Shown: positions 11,439 through 22,867 of the stretch, in pieces | Layout: every line of letters starts with the position of its first letter | How positions within the stretch are numbered: position 1 is the first letter of the stretch | Assembly: GCF_030253575.1 (NCBI RefSeq) | Contig: NC_080562.1 | Location: 30,955,852 to 31,019,851 of the forward strand | Direction of reading: 5' to 3' | DNA: 64,000 nt | From: Rhododendron vialii | Taxonomy: Eukaryota; Streptophyta; Magnoliopsida; Ericales; Ericaceae | Position numbers and translations under genes: made by a program | The notes under the pieces: model-generated | Told to the model about the DNA's origin: nothing | The model's input: only the letters and a program-made list of their open reading frames with translations | Database searches by the model: none

Positions 11439-12340
11439 GAAATACAATGACACGAGTTCCTCCTACTGTTTCTACAAGGAAGAGGAAGGCTGAGCAAACT
11501 TTAACTTTGGAAAGTAAACGAGGCAAAACACGAGGGCGAGGCCAGAGGCAAGAGGTTGGGGGTGAGGAGGATGTGGTGGTTGAGCAACATCGTGAGGTAG
11601 AATCTAGTACCTAGTAGAAAAATAAATACTATAGTTTTGCATGTGGTTTCATATTAGTCAAATGCAATAATGTGATAAACCATGATTCATTTATAGATTT
11701 GTATCGTTTTTGCATAAATCGTACGATTTTGACAACTATGATTCTAACATATTGTTTACAATGTACAGCAAATGAAACGAGTTCCTCCTACCGTTTCTGC
11801 AAGGAAGAGGAATGCTGACCAAACTTTAACTTTGGAAAGGAAACGAGGAAAAAGTCGAGGATAAGGACAGAGGCAAGAGGTTGAGGTACATCCGGAGGTA
11901 GAGGAGGATGTCGAGGTTGAGCAACATGCTCAGGTAGAGAACGATGTAGAGGTTGAGATACATTCGGAGGTACAGGAGGATGAGCCACATGCTGTTCTAC
12001 GGGAGGATGAGCCACATGATAATGTAGGGGAAGATGAGCCACATGTTGAAATTTGTGAGGATGAGCCACATGTTGATGTATGGGAGAATGAGCATGAGTC
12101 CGTTCAACAAGAGGACGAGGTACACGAAAGTTAGAATACGATTTTGTGTTTCTATCTTTGAATTGGATAGATATATTTCACTCAACTACTAGTACTACTA
12201 CTACTCTAGAATTTTTCGTCTATGATTCATTTATAATTCATTTATTAGACTAAACTATTGTTTGCAATATACAGGAAACGACACAAGCCAGAGGACGGGG
12301 GAGAGGACGAGAGAGAGGGCGTCAGGCGAGGCAAGAGGAG
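11439..12340 (+). CDS. Second gene of the MULE, basic/acidic repeat protein
   Basis: Three exon-like blocks each follow a TGTACAG or TATACAG acceptor. Block 1 (11439-about 11598) encodes TRVPPTVSTRKRKAEQTL then KRGKTRGRGQRQE. Block 2 (11769-about 12120) repeats it as KRVPPTVSARKRNADQTL and continues into an acidic stretch with four 9-residue repeats starting EDEPH. Block 3 (12275-12340) encodes an ARGRGRGRERGR-type basic run ending at a GTAAGG donor. An in-frame TAA at about 11862 interrupts block 2. Upstream exons are not certain. The Arg/Gly-rich, AT-hook-like segments suggest nucleic acid binding, possibly an accessory protein for transposition; that is inference. It converges on the transposase gene. 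Confidence 0.5.
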
Positions 12341-12352
12341 GTAAGGTCTTAT

Positions 12353-12387
12353 TGTTTAGTCTAATAAATCATTTATTAGACTAAACA
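12353..12387. repeat. Perfect 35-bp palindrome at the gene junction
   Basis: Two 17-bp arms, TGTTTAGTCTAATAAAT and its exact complement, surround a single central C at 12370. It lies exactly where the OTU motif of the transposase gene breaks off and where the intron after the last exon of the plus-strand gene begins. One arm is repeated at 12241-12256. Confidence 0.9.
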
Positions 12388-15317
12388 TCGTCTTTCATGA
12401 AGCCCGACACTGCTCGAAACCCACAATTCCCATCATCTTCAACATCCTTGACCGATTCTATGTAAGGTCTTATTGCTTCTTGGAACTGATTGATGAAGGG
12501 GCATATAAAAAGTTGTGCTGGAACTTTTGCTTTCCCTTTCAGATTACGCCGCGGTTTCTCTTTGACGGGCTTAGGGGTTTGAAGGGATGCCATAACATGC
12601 TCAAATTTTGAAGGATCCCTACGCGTCGAATTTTGTTCTTTGGCTGCATTTTTTTCTTTCGTTGACTTCCGACCGCGTGGTTGTGCATTCATTTTGGGTT
12701 CAAGGAGAGTACTGGTTTTCGGATGAGCAAGCTCTTGCATTTTCTTAACATAATTTAGCTTTACATCAAATTGATCTTCTTTCAAGAACTTGTTGTAAAA
12801 ACAATCAAAGTGAGCCAAAAGCGTCTCCTCCATCGAACCCTCATTCTGGGGTGCAAGCAAAGAAAGTCTCTTCCAATGGTCGTAGATTAACTCAATCGGT
12901 AGAGGGATATTTTCCATCTTGTAAGGAGCAATCTCATGAGCGCAAGGTAAACCATGGGTGTGCCTCAAAGAACACTCGCATTGACGCTTCGATTCCACAA
13001 ACCATTCGACTTGATGGGATGCCGCTAAAACAAGTGTCATGGCATTTGACAAAACAACTCCCCTTAGCCTATCAAATAGAGTTGTTCTAAAATCATGTTG
13101 CACAGAATTAAGGCTCTTCTCAAACGAAGCTTTGATTTCAGTAACTTGTAACAACATCAATCTGTGAATCTTCTCCTATATAGTATCAAAATTGTATTTC
13201 GAGTTTTCAAGATGATTTTTTAGCTTTGAATGTGAACTCTCCGCCCTATGCATAAATATGGCAAGATATTAACCATAGCAAATAACATGAATAAATGAAA
13301 ATTTTCCAAAAACGCGTGAATAACATGAATATTAAGGAAAATGCCAGAGTTATGAATGAAGCGTTTACCTGTTACTTGTTAGGTTTCCGAAATGCATGAC
13401 TTTGTCCGTCCAAGCTCCTACAAATCTCTCTTTGTAGGGTACCAACCAATTTTTCTCGACGTACTCAAGTGCTGCAGGAACCATTTCAAAATTACGCTTT
13501 AAAACACAAAGGCGCTCCTCATACTGTGCAACACTCGATGAAAGGACGACTAGGCCCCAACTACAAATAAACTCCTCCCACATCTTGTCATCAAATATCT
13601 TTCTACACTTGGCTAATACGTTCTTGCCAATATGCCACCTACATAGGAGGTTGGTAGCTTGAGGGAAAACATGTTCGATGGCATTCATAAGCGCCAACTC
13701 TCTATCTGTGACAATAACGGACGGAAGCGCGTTGGGATCCATCATGCCTTTTAGATTCTCCAAGACCCAAGTGTAGTTTTCCGTTTTTTCACACTCCATG
13801 AAAGCAAATGCTGCACAAAAAGTCATCTCCGTCGATGTTACACCAACAATTTGAAGCAAAGGAAACTTGTACTTATTCGTCTTGTATGTGCAATCCATCA
13901 TTAAAACGTGGGGAAAAGCACGTAACATCTCCCCGGCAGATGGAGGAGACCAAAACAACTCCGTGACATTCTCAGTCTCGTTCTCATGGGCCCAATGAAC
14001 GTAGTGGTACTTTTCTAGCCGATCCAACAAATGTTGCATTTGAGATTTTCCAGCTTTCTCGATCACTCGATACTTGTGTCGTACATTGTACACGGTTTTG
14101 ATAGACGTTACGTTCTCAGGATCTTGAACCTTCAAATGGGTTAAGATTTCTTTGGGTTTCACCAAAGCGACTGACAAATCAACCACCGTGCTAGTCTGCT
14201 CTGCCGACAACCTCCCGGCATGCGAATGGCCCTCCAAGTACACCGCTGGAGGATGGTTATGGGTGCCATTGTGGACAGAGACAGTCCAACCATCATTGCC
14301 CTTTACAGCTTTCAATTCAAATGGGCATTCACATTTTTTGGTGCCCGTGGACCGTACTCTCTTCTTCACAGCTACCTCCTTCCCATCAACTTTCTTCACA
14401 AACGGCCTATACTTACCACTCCTTTCACATGAAAATCTCATCCTAGGTGTGCGATTCTTAATACATTTCTCAGAACCCTTAATCACAATGATAAACCCGT
14501 GTTGTTTACCAGTACATCTTATCCAATCTACCAACGCTTCATCGGATAGAAAAACCTACACACACATAACAAAAAATTATAGCCCGTAATATAAGATTGC
14601 ACAAGATAAATACTTTATCAAAAAAACACTTACCATCTCCGTTGTAAAATGCTCCGTATAATCGTATGAAGGACAAGTTGAAATAGGTATAGTCGATGGC
14701 CCTACAAAACTACCAAGTGTTGAAGTGTCAACCTGTAACACCCAAAGACCAACCAGGTAAGTGTAGGATTTTCTGCAGTTTTATTCAGATATTAATATCT
14801 GAAAACTGGCACTCAATTCGGATATAAGAGTCCAAAAATGTTGACAATATTTGGATATTAATATCCGAAAAGTTGTACATAATTCAGACATTAGAGTCCG
14901 AAAAGTTAGTAAATTTTTGGCACTATGTATCCAACTGTAAATACAGGATTCTCTGCAGTTTCATTCAGAGATTAATATCTAAAAACTGACACTAAATTCG
15001 GATATAAGAGTCCAACAATGTTGACAATATTCGGATATTAATATCCGAATAGGTGTACATAATTCAGATATTAGAGTCCGAAAAGTTAGTAAAGTTTTGG
15101 CACTGCGTGTCAACTGTGTCGGGCCAGAACTGAAATTGAAAATGGAGGGCGGGCTTACCTCTTGCTTCGATTTTTGCTCCGTCACTACAACACCTGTGAC
15201 ATGTTTCTCAACATCCATTGTGTGATCTTCCGACTCCAAATTGTGGTGTATTAATGGGTCAACTTTTTCTTGGTTATCAATGGAGGGAGAAGAAGCAATC
15301 GAGGTTTCCATTGACAA
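12381..15317 (-). CDS. MULE transposase with SWIM finger and OTU remnant
   Basis: Four minus-strand exons join in frame with consensus splice sites: 15317-15159 (start MSMETSIASS), 14732-14634, 14555-13369 and 13245-12381, about 769 codons. The N-terminal half has a FAR1/WRKY-GCM1-like zinc region (CECPFELK, later HNGTHNHPP). The DDE core follows with MDCTYKTNKYKFPLLQIVG and VIVTDRELALMNAI, then LCRWHIGKN, as in MULE transposases. A SWIM finger of CxCx(n)CxH form reads CECSLRHTHGLPCAHE. After a Lys-rich linker the protein ends in DVEDDGNCGFRAVSGFM, the start of an OTU cysteine protease domain (DGNC nucleophile motif); the rest is missing. One in-frame TAG lies at 13176-13178 just after the third intron. 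It is the element's own transposase, not a domesticated FAR1 gene, since it lies between matching TIRs. Confidence 0.85.
14757..15116 (-). repeat. 180-bp tandem pair with TTAATA palindromes
   Basis: Two copies of a 180-bp unit (14757-14936 and 14937-15116) lie in intron 1 of the transposase gene. Each holds a palindrome such as TTCGGATATTAATATCCGAA, a TCGGATATAAGAGTCC and a TCAGA(C/T)ATTAGAGTCCGA. These match the left subterminal motif family. Confidence 0.9.
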
Positions 15318-15746
15318 AGTTGGAGGAAGAGGAGAGGAGGAAGATAGGCAGACTTGGCTGCTGGTAGGAGGGGCCTTGTGGTAGATGATGGCAGCTGGGT
15401 AGGGATGAAAATGGAGGAGTTTGAATGGGGGAGGGAGGAGACGTTTCGGGAGGGAGGGATGGACGGGGAGATTTTTTGAGGTTGTATGTTCTGGGAGGGA
15501 GGGAAGGACAGGAGATGATTTTTGTGGTTGTATGTAATGAATTATAAGAGGATAAAATGGTCAAATAACATGAGATTTTAGGGGTATAATGGTCAAACTG
15601 AATAAGGGCATTTTTGTCCATAATTGATAAAAATTTTAATCGGCTGCGAGTAGCAAGAAGTGCGTTGCAAATAGCGGCCACCTTACCATTTTCTTCCTTA
15701 CTGCTTCCTTAGTCACTACCACCACCAGATGATACTCTCTTGTTTT

Positions 15747-16121
15747 CTTGAAATCGTGCAGCGATTGACCTGGATGGCGTTGAAATCAGCGGGTGCACCG
15801 AATAGAAAATGCTCTAAAGTTCCCAAACTAACTACACAAACTTCATTGGGATATCGACGGCCTAACATGGAAAACTACAAGGACTGGATCAACACACTGT
15901 TGTTGGTGGCAACACTAGTAGCCACCGTGACTTACGCAGCAGGTTTAACAATGCCCAGTGGCTACAACAATTCCGATCCAAACCAAGGCATGGCAACTAT
16001 GAATAAAAGCAAGTTCCAAATTGCGATTTGCGACACCATAGCAATGTACAGCTCAATGATAGTCGTAGTGTCTCTCATTTGGGCACAATTAGGTGATCTC
16101 AATGTAAGCCTGTCAAGTTAA
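15747..16121 (+). pseudogene. PGG-domain end of an ankyrin-repeat membrane protein
   Basis: The frame reads MENYKDWINTLLLVATLVAT, then TYAAGLTMPSGYNNSDPNQG, then CDTIAMYSSMIVVVSLIWAQ. This is the PGG domain of plant ankyrin-repeat membrane proteins of the ACD6/ITN1 type, with its first two transmembrane helices; PGG is here PSG. No ankyrin repeats are found upstream, where the MULE ends 60 bases before, and the later helices are missing downstream. It is a terminal-exon fragment stranded beside the MULE. Confidence 0.8.
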
Positions 16122-16229
16122 CGATGTACCATATTTGGCTATCCTGTGTGAGCATGCGCCGCAACGCACGGGGGGAGGTTGGGGTTGGTGGTGGGGGTGT
16201 TCACCATGAGAAGACCCCAACTTCACTTC

Positions 16230-16490
16230 TATCCCATTCTTCATTCACATCTTCCACTTCTCGCTCTATTTTGTTCTTCAAGATGGTGCCTTGATGAACT
16301 AATGACGATTTCTGAATGCATGAGGACATCTGGGCATGCAATTTTACCTCTTAAATACCATGTGTTCTGAAGAAGCATTTGGTAGACATGAAGAGGGATC
16401 CAAAGACGAAACTGGCGAAAGGAAAAAGGACCATTGAGGAACAAGATGGAAGGGCAGAGGGCGGCACTTCAAAAACACACTGATGGTTAA
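16230..16490 (+). pseudogene. TIR-domain remnant of a TNL
   Basis: A worn match to the second half of TNL exon 1 is readable: SSRWCLDELMTISECMRTSG and HAILPL, which aligns with SSSWCLDELVMILKCRSTSG and HVVLPV of the intact copies. It is followed in other frames by EEAF-RHE and GERKK-like pieces. Several frame changes and stops are present. It marks another TNL unit upstream of TNL-A. Confidence 0.75.
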
Positions 16491-16794
16491 ACCCTTATAA
16501 TTTCTTTACTTTGACATGCATTCTTAATTTCTTTTGTGAGTCTATAGAAACTGTATTATGTATATTCAACAATTTCCTGCTGAGATATTGAATCTTAAAA
16601 TTTGGGTAGAATTCTTATTCAGCAAAAATTCAAACTGGGACATCTTTGGCCTTTCCACTAAAGAAACAAGCAATATAAAGGAAATTTTCAAGTACAACAA
16701 CCAGGAAAAAGGGAGGAGCCTAGTAGTTATTAGTCTCTCTTTTACGCAAGATAAAATGTACACCAGGGAACTGTATGTATGAAGCTTATAAGCA

Positions 16795-17000
16795 TTTTTT
16801 TTTTAACGGCAAAACAAGAATTTATTAATCTTTAGAAACACATTACAAATGATTAAAAGGACCCTAAGTACGAGACATCTCATCTGTGCAAAGAGCATAC
16901 CAAAAAAAGGCAACCCTGCACCAGCGACGAGTATATGCTGCCAGGACCCAAAGAGGAAAATTACCCCCGAGATTGGCAAGAAGCCAACCAAGACATACAA
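16795..17000 (-). mobile_element. Possible LINE 3' tail
   Basis: On the minus strand the sequence ends in AATAAATTCTTGTTTTGCCG, TTAAAAAAAA, a pattern like the tail of the plus-strand LINE at 50660-50947 (TTTTTGCCGATAAAAAAA). No reverse transcriptase sequence is present, so this would be a short 5'-truncated copy. Confidence 0.35.
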
Positions 17001-17011
17001 AGAACTCCAAA

Positions 17012-17303
17012 CCTCACCCGCTGAAGATAACTCCTAACCACCTTCAAGATAAAACACCAGACCCAAAACCCACAAAAAGCTTATAAGCTTCTTGGTGTAT
17101 GACACCGCACACATGACTTCTCTAGCGTTAAGTCTAAATATCGGTTCATTAGATTAAGCCTCACCCGCTGAAGATAACTCCTAACCACCTTCAAGATAAA
17201 ACACCAAACCCAAAACCCACAAAAAGCTTATAAGCTTCTTGGTGTATGGCACCGCACATAACTTCTCTAGCATTAAGCCTAAATATCGGTTCATTAGATT
17301 AAG
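17012..17303 (+). repeat. Tandem duplication, 147-bp unit, two copies
   Basis: The unit beginning CCTCACCCGCTGAAGATAAC and ending CATTAGATTAAG is repeated once with only a few differences. There is no coding content. Confidence 0.9.
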
Positions 17304-17921
17304 CCAGTTCATTGAGCAAAACATTTAATAAAGAACAATAAAGGCAACTTCAAATATCATTCTGTGAACTTCTCTAGTAGTTTTTTGACCTTGTTTACTG
17401 TTAGTAGTAAGTACCTTTTGCTTGTTATTGAACTCAACCGGTAAAGTACCATTTTTTTTATTTTGATCTACAACCTGTGGAGTACCTGATACTGAACATA
17501 ACATGATACAAATTTAGAGCCTCGAAATTTCGATAGCCCTGCTTATATTTGGGTTGTTGGCTTTTTGCTTCATTTCTCTTAATAATGGTTCATCCATATT
17601 TGTTTTCAGAAGAAAAATATGAAGTCTATGTGGAAAAAAATGAATCAAAATGAAGTCAACTGATTGGTTGACTTGACTCTGCTCTTCTTAGCAGCTGCAG
17701 TCCTTTCATGTTGTATATTGTCTTGTGGTACTACAGACTTTCTTACCTCTTTTTTCTTTCCTTTTCTCTTGTGCTTTTTACACGGTTTTACTTTTCATCT
17801 ACTCGTTTTTTTTTAGATCAATTCATCTACGTACTCATGTTGACTTAATATTTTTACCACTGCAGGGGGCATGTATTATATCTTGGTCCTAGAATCCAGT
17901 TATCTCTCTTGAGTTTTTTCA
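17304..17921 (+). promoter_or_regulatory. Upstream region of TNL-A
   Basis: This stretch is similar to 43720-44862 upstream of TNL-D (shared ACATGATACAAATTTAGAGC, TTGTTTTCAGAAGAAAA, TACACGGTTTTA and the GGTCCTAGAATCCA leader). The unit of tandem duplication therefore included the promoter. No specific element is assigned. Confidence 0.55.
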
Positions 17922-20900
17922 ATGGCTGCCATAAGATCACAAGAAGCCTCTTCTTCAACTTCACCTTGTAGTTATCATGTATTTTTGAGCTTCCGAGGGG
18001 AAGACACTCGGAATTCTTTCACTGACCACCTCTACACCGCGTTGGGCTATGCCGGATTTCACACTTTCAAAGATGATGATGGGATTGAAAGAGAAGAAAA
18101 GATCAAGTCAGAACTGCAAAAAGCAATAAAAGAGTCAAGGATATCAATAGTTGTCTTGTCAAAGAACTATGCATCTTCAAGTTGGTGCCCTGATGAGCTT
18201 GTGATGATCCTCAAATGCAGGAGTACCTCTGGACATGTAGTTCTTCCTGTTTTCTATGACATGGATCCATCCCAATTGAGGAAGCAAATGGGGAGTTTCG
18301 AAGAAGCATTTGTGCGACATGAACGGAAAATTGAAGCAAAAAGTGGTGAAAGGAGAAAGGAATGGATGAGCAAGGTGGAAGAATGGAGGGCTGCGCTCAG
18401 AGAAGTTGCTGATTTAGCTGGGATGAACTGACAAAATAGAGCTGATGGGTAATTTCCTCCCAAGTCCTTTCTGCTAATTACTTGTCTAACTTCTGTTTTT
18501 GTGAGTTTTGGATGAAATTAATTCATGCTAGGACCTTTTCTTAATTGAAGTTTCCCGTTTTCTGAGATGGAGATTTCATAAGCAATGAGATTTTCTGGAT
18601 GATCCAAATTGCTTCATGCCAGGGCCTTTTATTTGAAGTTTTCAGTTTTGAGACGGAGGTTTTATATGAAAATGATATCCATGGGATTGGCTGGGTTATT
18701 GGTTTCATTCCAGGACCTTTTCAGTTGGAGTTTACCTTCTTCTTTTTTTAAATCTCCTGTTTGCCATTGTTGAGTTGGAGGTTTTCCCGGATGACCTTTT
18801 TATTCCTTTTGATGTGAAGCTATGTGATTATCTCCCTCCGTCTTCTGTATTGATTATATCATATATGCTACCATTTGTAGTTTCAAAACTACACTTAGAA
18901 AGTCTGTTAGAGGTTTTCCCATATCTCTTAACAAACTGGATTACATTGCAAAAAGTGTGAAAGCTCGAGCGTTGTGAGGATCACGTTAGAATCTGAGAGC
19001 AAAGCTGGAGAAGCTATCTTTTCGTTTATGTTTACGATTCTCCCATTTCAAGCTATTTGAAATTGTTTTGCCAAGTAGATTCATTCCCAATCACAGTAAT
19101 TGTACAGAAACTTGGTCTTTCTTGACAAATAGCAAGAATAGGAAAGCAGATTAATAGGAGAAAGAGTTTTGTTTTGTGAACCAATTATTGTCAAAGACGT
19201 TTTATTTGAATGTAGAACTCGTTAGTTTTTCAACAATGACAATAACATAATTGTTTTATCCCGTATTGTTTGATAATTTGCAATCTACTTCAAGTCTGGA
19301 TTATCCTTCTTATTGTGCTAATTTTTTCCTCTCGATCGTAAACATTAGGCATGAGTCGAGGTTTATCCAGAAAATCATCAAAGTCGTTGGAGACAAACTA
19401 AGTCGCACAATCTTGGACATCGGCCCCTATGCAATCGGATTACTTTCTCGTGCAAGAGAAATTCAGTTTTGGTTAGAAGATGAATTAGCTGATGTTGGTG
19501 TAGCTGCAATTTGAAGGATGGGTGGAATAGGGAAGACTACCATCGCCAAGTTCCTATATAATTTAAACTTCTCAAGATTTCAAGGTAGCAGTTTCCTGGC
19601 AAATGTGAGAGAGATTTCAAAACAACAGGATGGTTCACTTTGTTTACAAAGACAGCTTGTTTCAGATATTTTAAAGGGAAGGAAGGAGAAGACATCCAAC
19701 GTTGATGAAGGTATTGTCAAGATTAAAGACGCCTTGCGTTTCAAAAGGGTTCTTGTGATTCTTGACGATGTTAATAAGCTAAAACAGTTATATGCAGTGC
19801 TTGGAATGCGTGATTGGCTTTTTCCAAGGAGTAAAATCATCATAACCACTCGGAATGAGCACTTGCTAAGAGCTCGTGAAGGCTGCAAGGTGCACAGGAT
19901 AATAAAGTTGATTTATGATGAGTCCCTTGAGCTATTCAGTTTGCATGCCTTTGGACAAAGCCATCCCATTGATGACTATGCGGACACCTCAAAGTTGGTG
20001 GTTGAACATTGTGAAGGGCTTCTGTTGGCAATTAAAGTTTTGGGGTCTTCTCTATTTGGAAAAAGCATCGGAGTATGGAAAAGTCAGTTAGAAAAATTGA
20101 AAGCAATCCCTGATAACGAAATCCTTGAAAAACTCAAAATAAGCTATGATTCCTTACAACTCGATCACGACAAAAGTTTATTCCTCCATCTTGCTTGTTT
20201 CTTTGTTGGGAGCGATCACGACTGTAGAATTACAATCATGGATGGATGTGAATTTTACACAGTGGCAGGGATTCAAAATCTCACTCACAGATGTCTATTA
20301 ACTGCTGTTGATTCCAACAAGGTAGTGATGCATCATTTGCTTCAACAAATGGGAAGAGAAATAGTCCGTCAAGAATCACCCAATGAGCCTGGAGAACGTA
20401 GCAGATTGTGTAATCATAAAGATTCCTTTAATGTTTTTAGCCATAATACTGTAAGAAGTTTGGGTGCTCCTCATGTACATTTGTAGTTGTACATATAAGT
20501 GTTGCTATGCTATTTACTTATCAATGTTCGCAAACCCCTCACCCCATTTTTTCCTAGGGCACGAGAAAAATTGAAGGCCTCGTTCTTGATATGAGTTTAT
20601 TGAAGGAAGATAAATCTATCAGGCCCAGGACTGTGTTTGGTGTCAATGGAAAACACAGTTTGGAAACTAATGCATTTGCAAAAATGGTGAATCTAAACTT
20701 CTGCAGCTCGGTCATGTACAAATAAGTGGGAGTTATGAAAACTTTCCTGAAAAAATAAGATGGCTATGTTGGCAAGGCTTCCCATTTAAATCCATGCCGA
20801 GGTACTTTCCCTTGGAGGCCCTGGTAGCTCTTGAGATGCCTTATAGCAGCTTGAAGCATTTTCCGGCCAGAACTAAGGTACGTTGCATTGTCATTTTTCT

Positions 20901-22182
20901 CTCATCTTATTGTGCAGGGAAATTGGTTGAATTAGCATTACAATCTGACATTTTCTTTACTTGTTGTCAGTTTCTCAAGTTTCTGAAAATCCTTAACCTG
21001 AGTCACTCCCGTAGCTTTGCCAAAACTCCTGACTTCATAGTACTCCCCAATCTTGAAAGACTGATACTTGAAGATTGTACAAGGTTGGTCGAGATTCATG
21101 AATCCGTTGGACACTTGGGGAGACTTATTTTGTTAAATTTAAAAGATTGCAGCAATCTGAGAAAGCTTCCAAGAAGCATTGGTAGGCTTAAATCTTTAGA
21201 AACACTTGACATCTCTGGTTGCTCAAATCTTGAAAATTTGCCAACTGAGATGGGGTATATGGATTCTCTAACAGTGCTACGAGCCAAAAATGTTACTGGC
21301 ATAACTCTATCACCCGCCATAATTCGGAATGTCAAAGCCTGGTATTCATTCCTTTGGGTTTTGCCATTGAAGGCGAAAAGCAATCCTGAAACTTCATGGG
21401 CATCTTCTTTACCTCGGTCCTTAGTTAAACTAAGTCTTGTGTTCTGCAATCTATCAGACAGTGCTTTCCCTAGAGATATGGGCAACCTATCTTCATTGCG
21501 GGAATTAAACCTGAGCAATAATCCTATTACTTCCCTCCCAGATTGGATCAGAGGTATTACTGGGCTGGAAATCCTTTGCGTAAACTGGTGCGCAAGGCTC
21601 CGGTCACTTGTTGTGCTGGTAGGATGTATTAGATTTGTCACTCTGGCATTGCAGTTCGTTGGAGAAGATAACACTTCTATCACCTACATTCAAAAAATTG
21701 TGGCCACCCCGAGTACACGGATTGTTGACATTTCTATCTCCCTTAACGAGGACGGATTTCTATGGTGGGAGTGGCAACCTGCTAGAGTTTTCCGGTAGAT
21801 TCAAGTTGGAACCCATAGGAGATGTTGATAAAGAGATAATAGATAATTTGGGCTTGTTCGAGTTGGGATCAATGCAAAACCTAAATGGGAAGCTTTCTCT
21901 ACAGGTCCCCTCGACCTCTCTCTCTCTCTCTCTCTGGAAACTTAGGCCTTTTTCTGACACAGGGATGTCATGAAGAACATGTGTTCTCCACTTATCTTCC
22001 GGGGTGCAAGGTTCCAGGGCGGTTCAATCTATAATAAAGGAACTTCATTTTGTTTTACTGCGCCACATCATAATTTCAGAATGCGATGCTTGAGTTTGTG
22101 CATTCTGTCTGCACTTTCTTGTGATTATAATCGAATACATGAGCGTTGTCTTTACTTGAATACTATAATCACTTTCTTGTGA
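17922..22182 (+). pseudogene. TNL-A, broken TIR-NBS-LRR gene
   Basis: Exons by comparison with units B and D: TIR 17922-18448, NBS 19349-20450, linker 20558-20877, LRR 20971-21904, post-LRR from 21963. The TIR reads CSYHVFLSFRGEDTRN to SSSWCPDELVMIL. The NBS has GMGGIGKTT, RVLVILDDV, KIIITTRNEHL, GLLLAIKVLG and VVMHHLLQQMG. Breaks: TGA at 18429-18431 near the end of the TIR exon; TGA at 19513-19515 just before the P-loop, where other units have Cys; loss of part of the linker exon plus a frame change near 20690; a frame change near 21640 in the LRR; and a damaged post-LRR exon. At most it could yield a 169-residue TIR-only product from 17922. Confidence 0.9.
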
Positions 22183-22867
22183 TTATAATCAATATGATTC
22201 AGTTAAGCTTTTGGAAGTTTGAAAATCAGGTGGAAGGTGGTGATGTAATGGATATTTCCGTCTTTAAAATAGAAGGATTTCAGGCGAAGGAGGTAGGAGT
22301 CTGCCTTGTGTATGACGTGGAGAAAATAGTTTTACTGGTCTCTACTTTTTTTCCATTCTGTTGTGTAGCACAATTAGTATAAATCTTGCCATGCATCTTG
22401 TTTCGTACATACATATATGGGGGTTACTCAATGATTTTGTTGGATGTTTGCCTGTCACCGGGCCAAGCAAGGCAATGCATGGCAGGACTCTATCGAGCAA
22501 AAACTAGGTTTCCGTTTGCCTTCAATTGCTCGTGCTTTCACGTCCCGTTGGTAATGCTCGAAAAAAAGACTGAAAATGGCATGCTCTTTTAACTGGTCTA
22601 GCCAAGGCATGGCAAACCGATTGTGTCTTCTGAGCTAAACTTTTGTACTGTGTAAGATATTTGTTTGTATAAAGGGAATCTCTTGAAAGAATGCTTATTT
22701 GGTGGGTGGGGTGTCACAACCAACCTCACTTTCCTGCCTGCTCATGTTGACTTAATATTTTTAGCACTGAAAGTGACATGTTCAATTTATACCAATGGTG
22801 CCTTGAGTTATACAAATAATTGATATCTTGGTCCTAGAATCCATTTCTCTCTCTTGAGTTTCGTTCA
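22183..22867 (+). other. Spacer between TNL-A and TNL-B
   Basis: The first part (to about 22320) is the worn end of the TNL-A post-LRR exon (AAGCTTTTGGAAGTTTG, GTGGAAGGTGGTGATG). The last 170 bases carry the TNL leader sequence (GGTGGGTGGGGTGTCACAAC, GGTCCTAGAATCCATT) also seen before TNL-D. No other gene is seen. Confidence 0.6.

Larger units (their letters stand above)
8442..15683 (-). mobile_element. Mutator-like transposon (MULE), 7.2 kb
   Basis: The termini are inverted repeats: GGTGGCCGCTATTCGCAG, then TTCTTGCTACTCGCAG at the left, and the complement of CTGCGAGTAGCAAGAA and GCAAATAGCGGCCACC at the right. Between them are a spliced transposase gene (minus strand), a second gene (plus strand) and palindromic subterminal repeats on both sides. 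A 9-bp target duplication could not be found; the left flank is a run of A. The transposase has an internal stop and the protease domain is cut off, so the copy is not autonomous. The ORF structure is well preserved, so the insertion or its decay is fairly recent. Confidence 0.85.

Noticed and set aside
11788-12069. His/Pro-repeat open frame on the minus strand
   Set aside because: It is the reverse of the EDEPH repeats of the plus-strand exon.
14152-14589. 145-residue plus-strand open frame
   Set aside because: It is the antisense of the transposase zinc-region exon.
8442-15683. Domesticated FAR1/FHY3-type transcription factor
   Set aside because: The gene lies between matching terminal inverted repeats and has a stop and a broken end, so it is a transposon gene.
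21096-21683. 195-residue minus-strand open frame
   Set aside because: It is the antisense of the TNL-A LRR exon; similar frames occur opposite C and D for the same reason.
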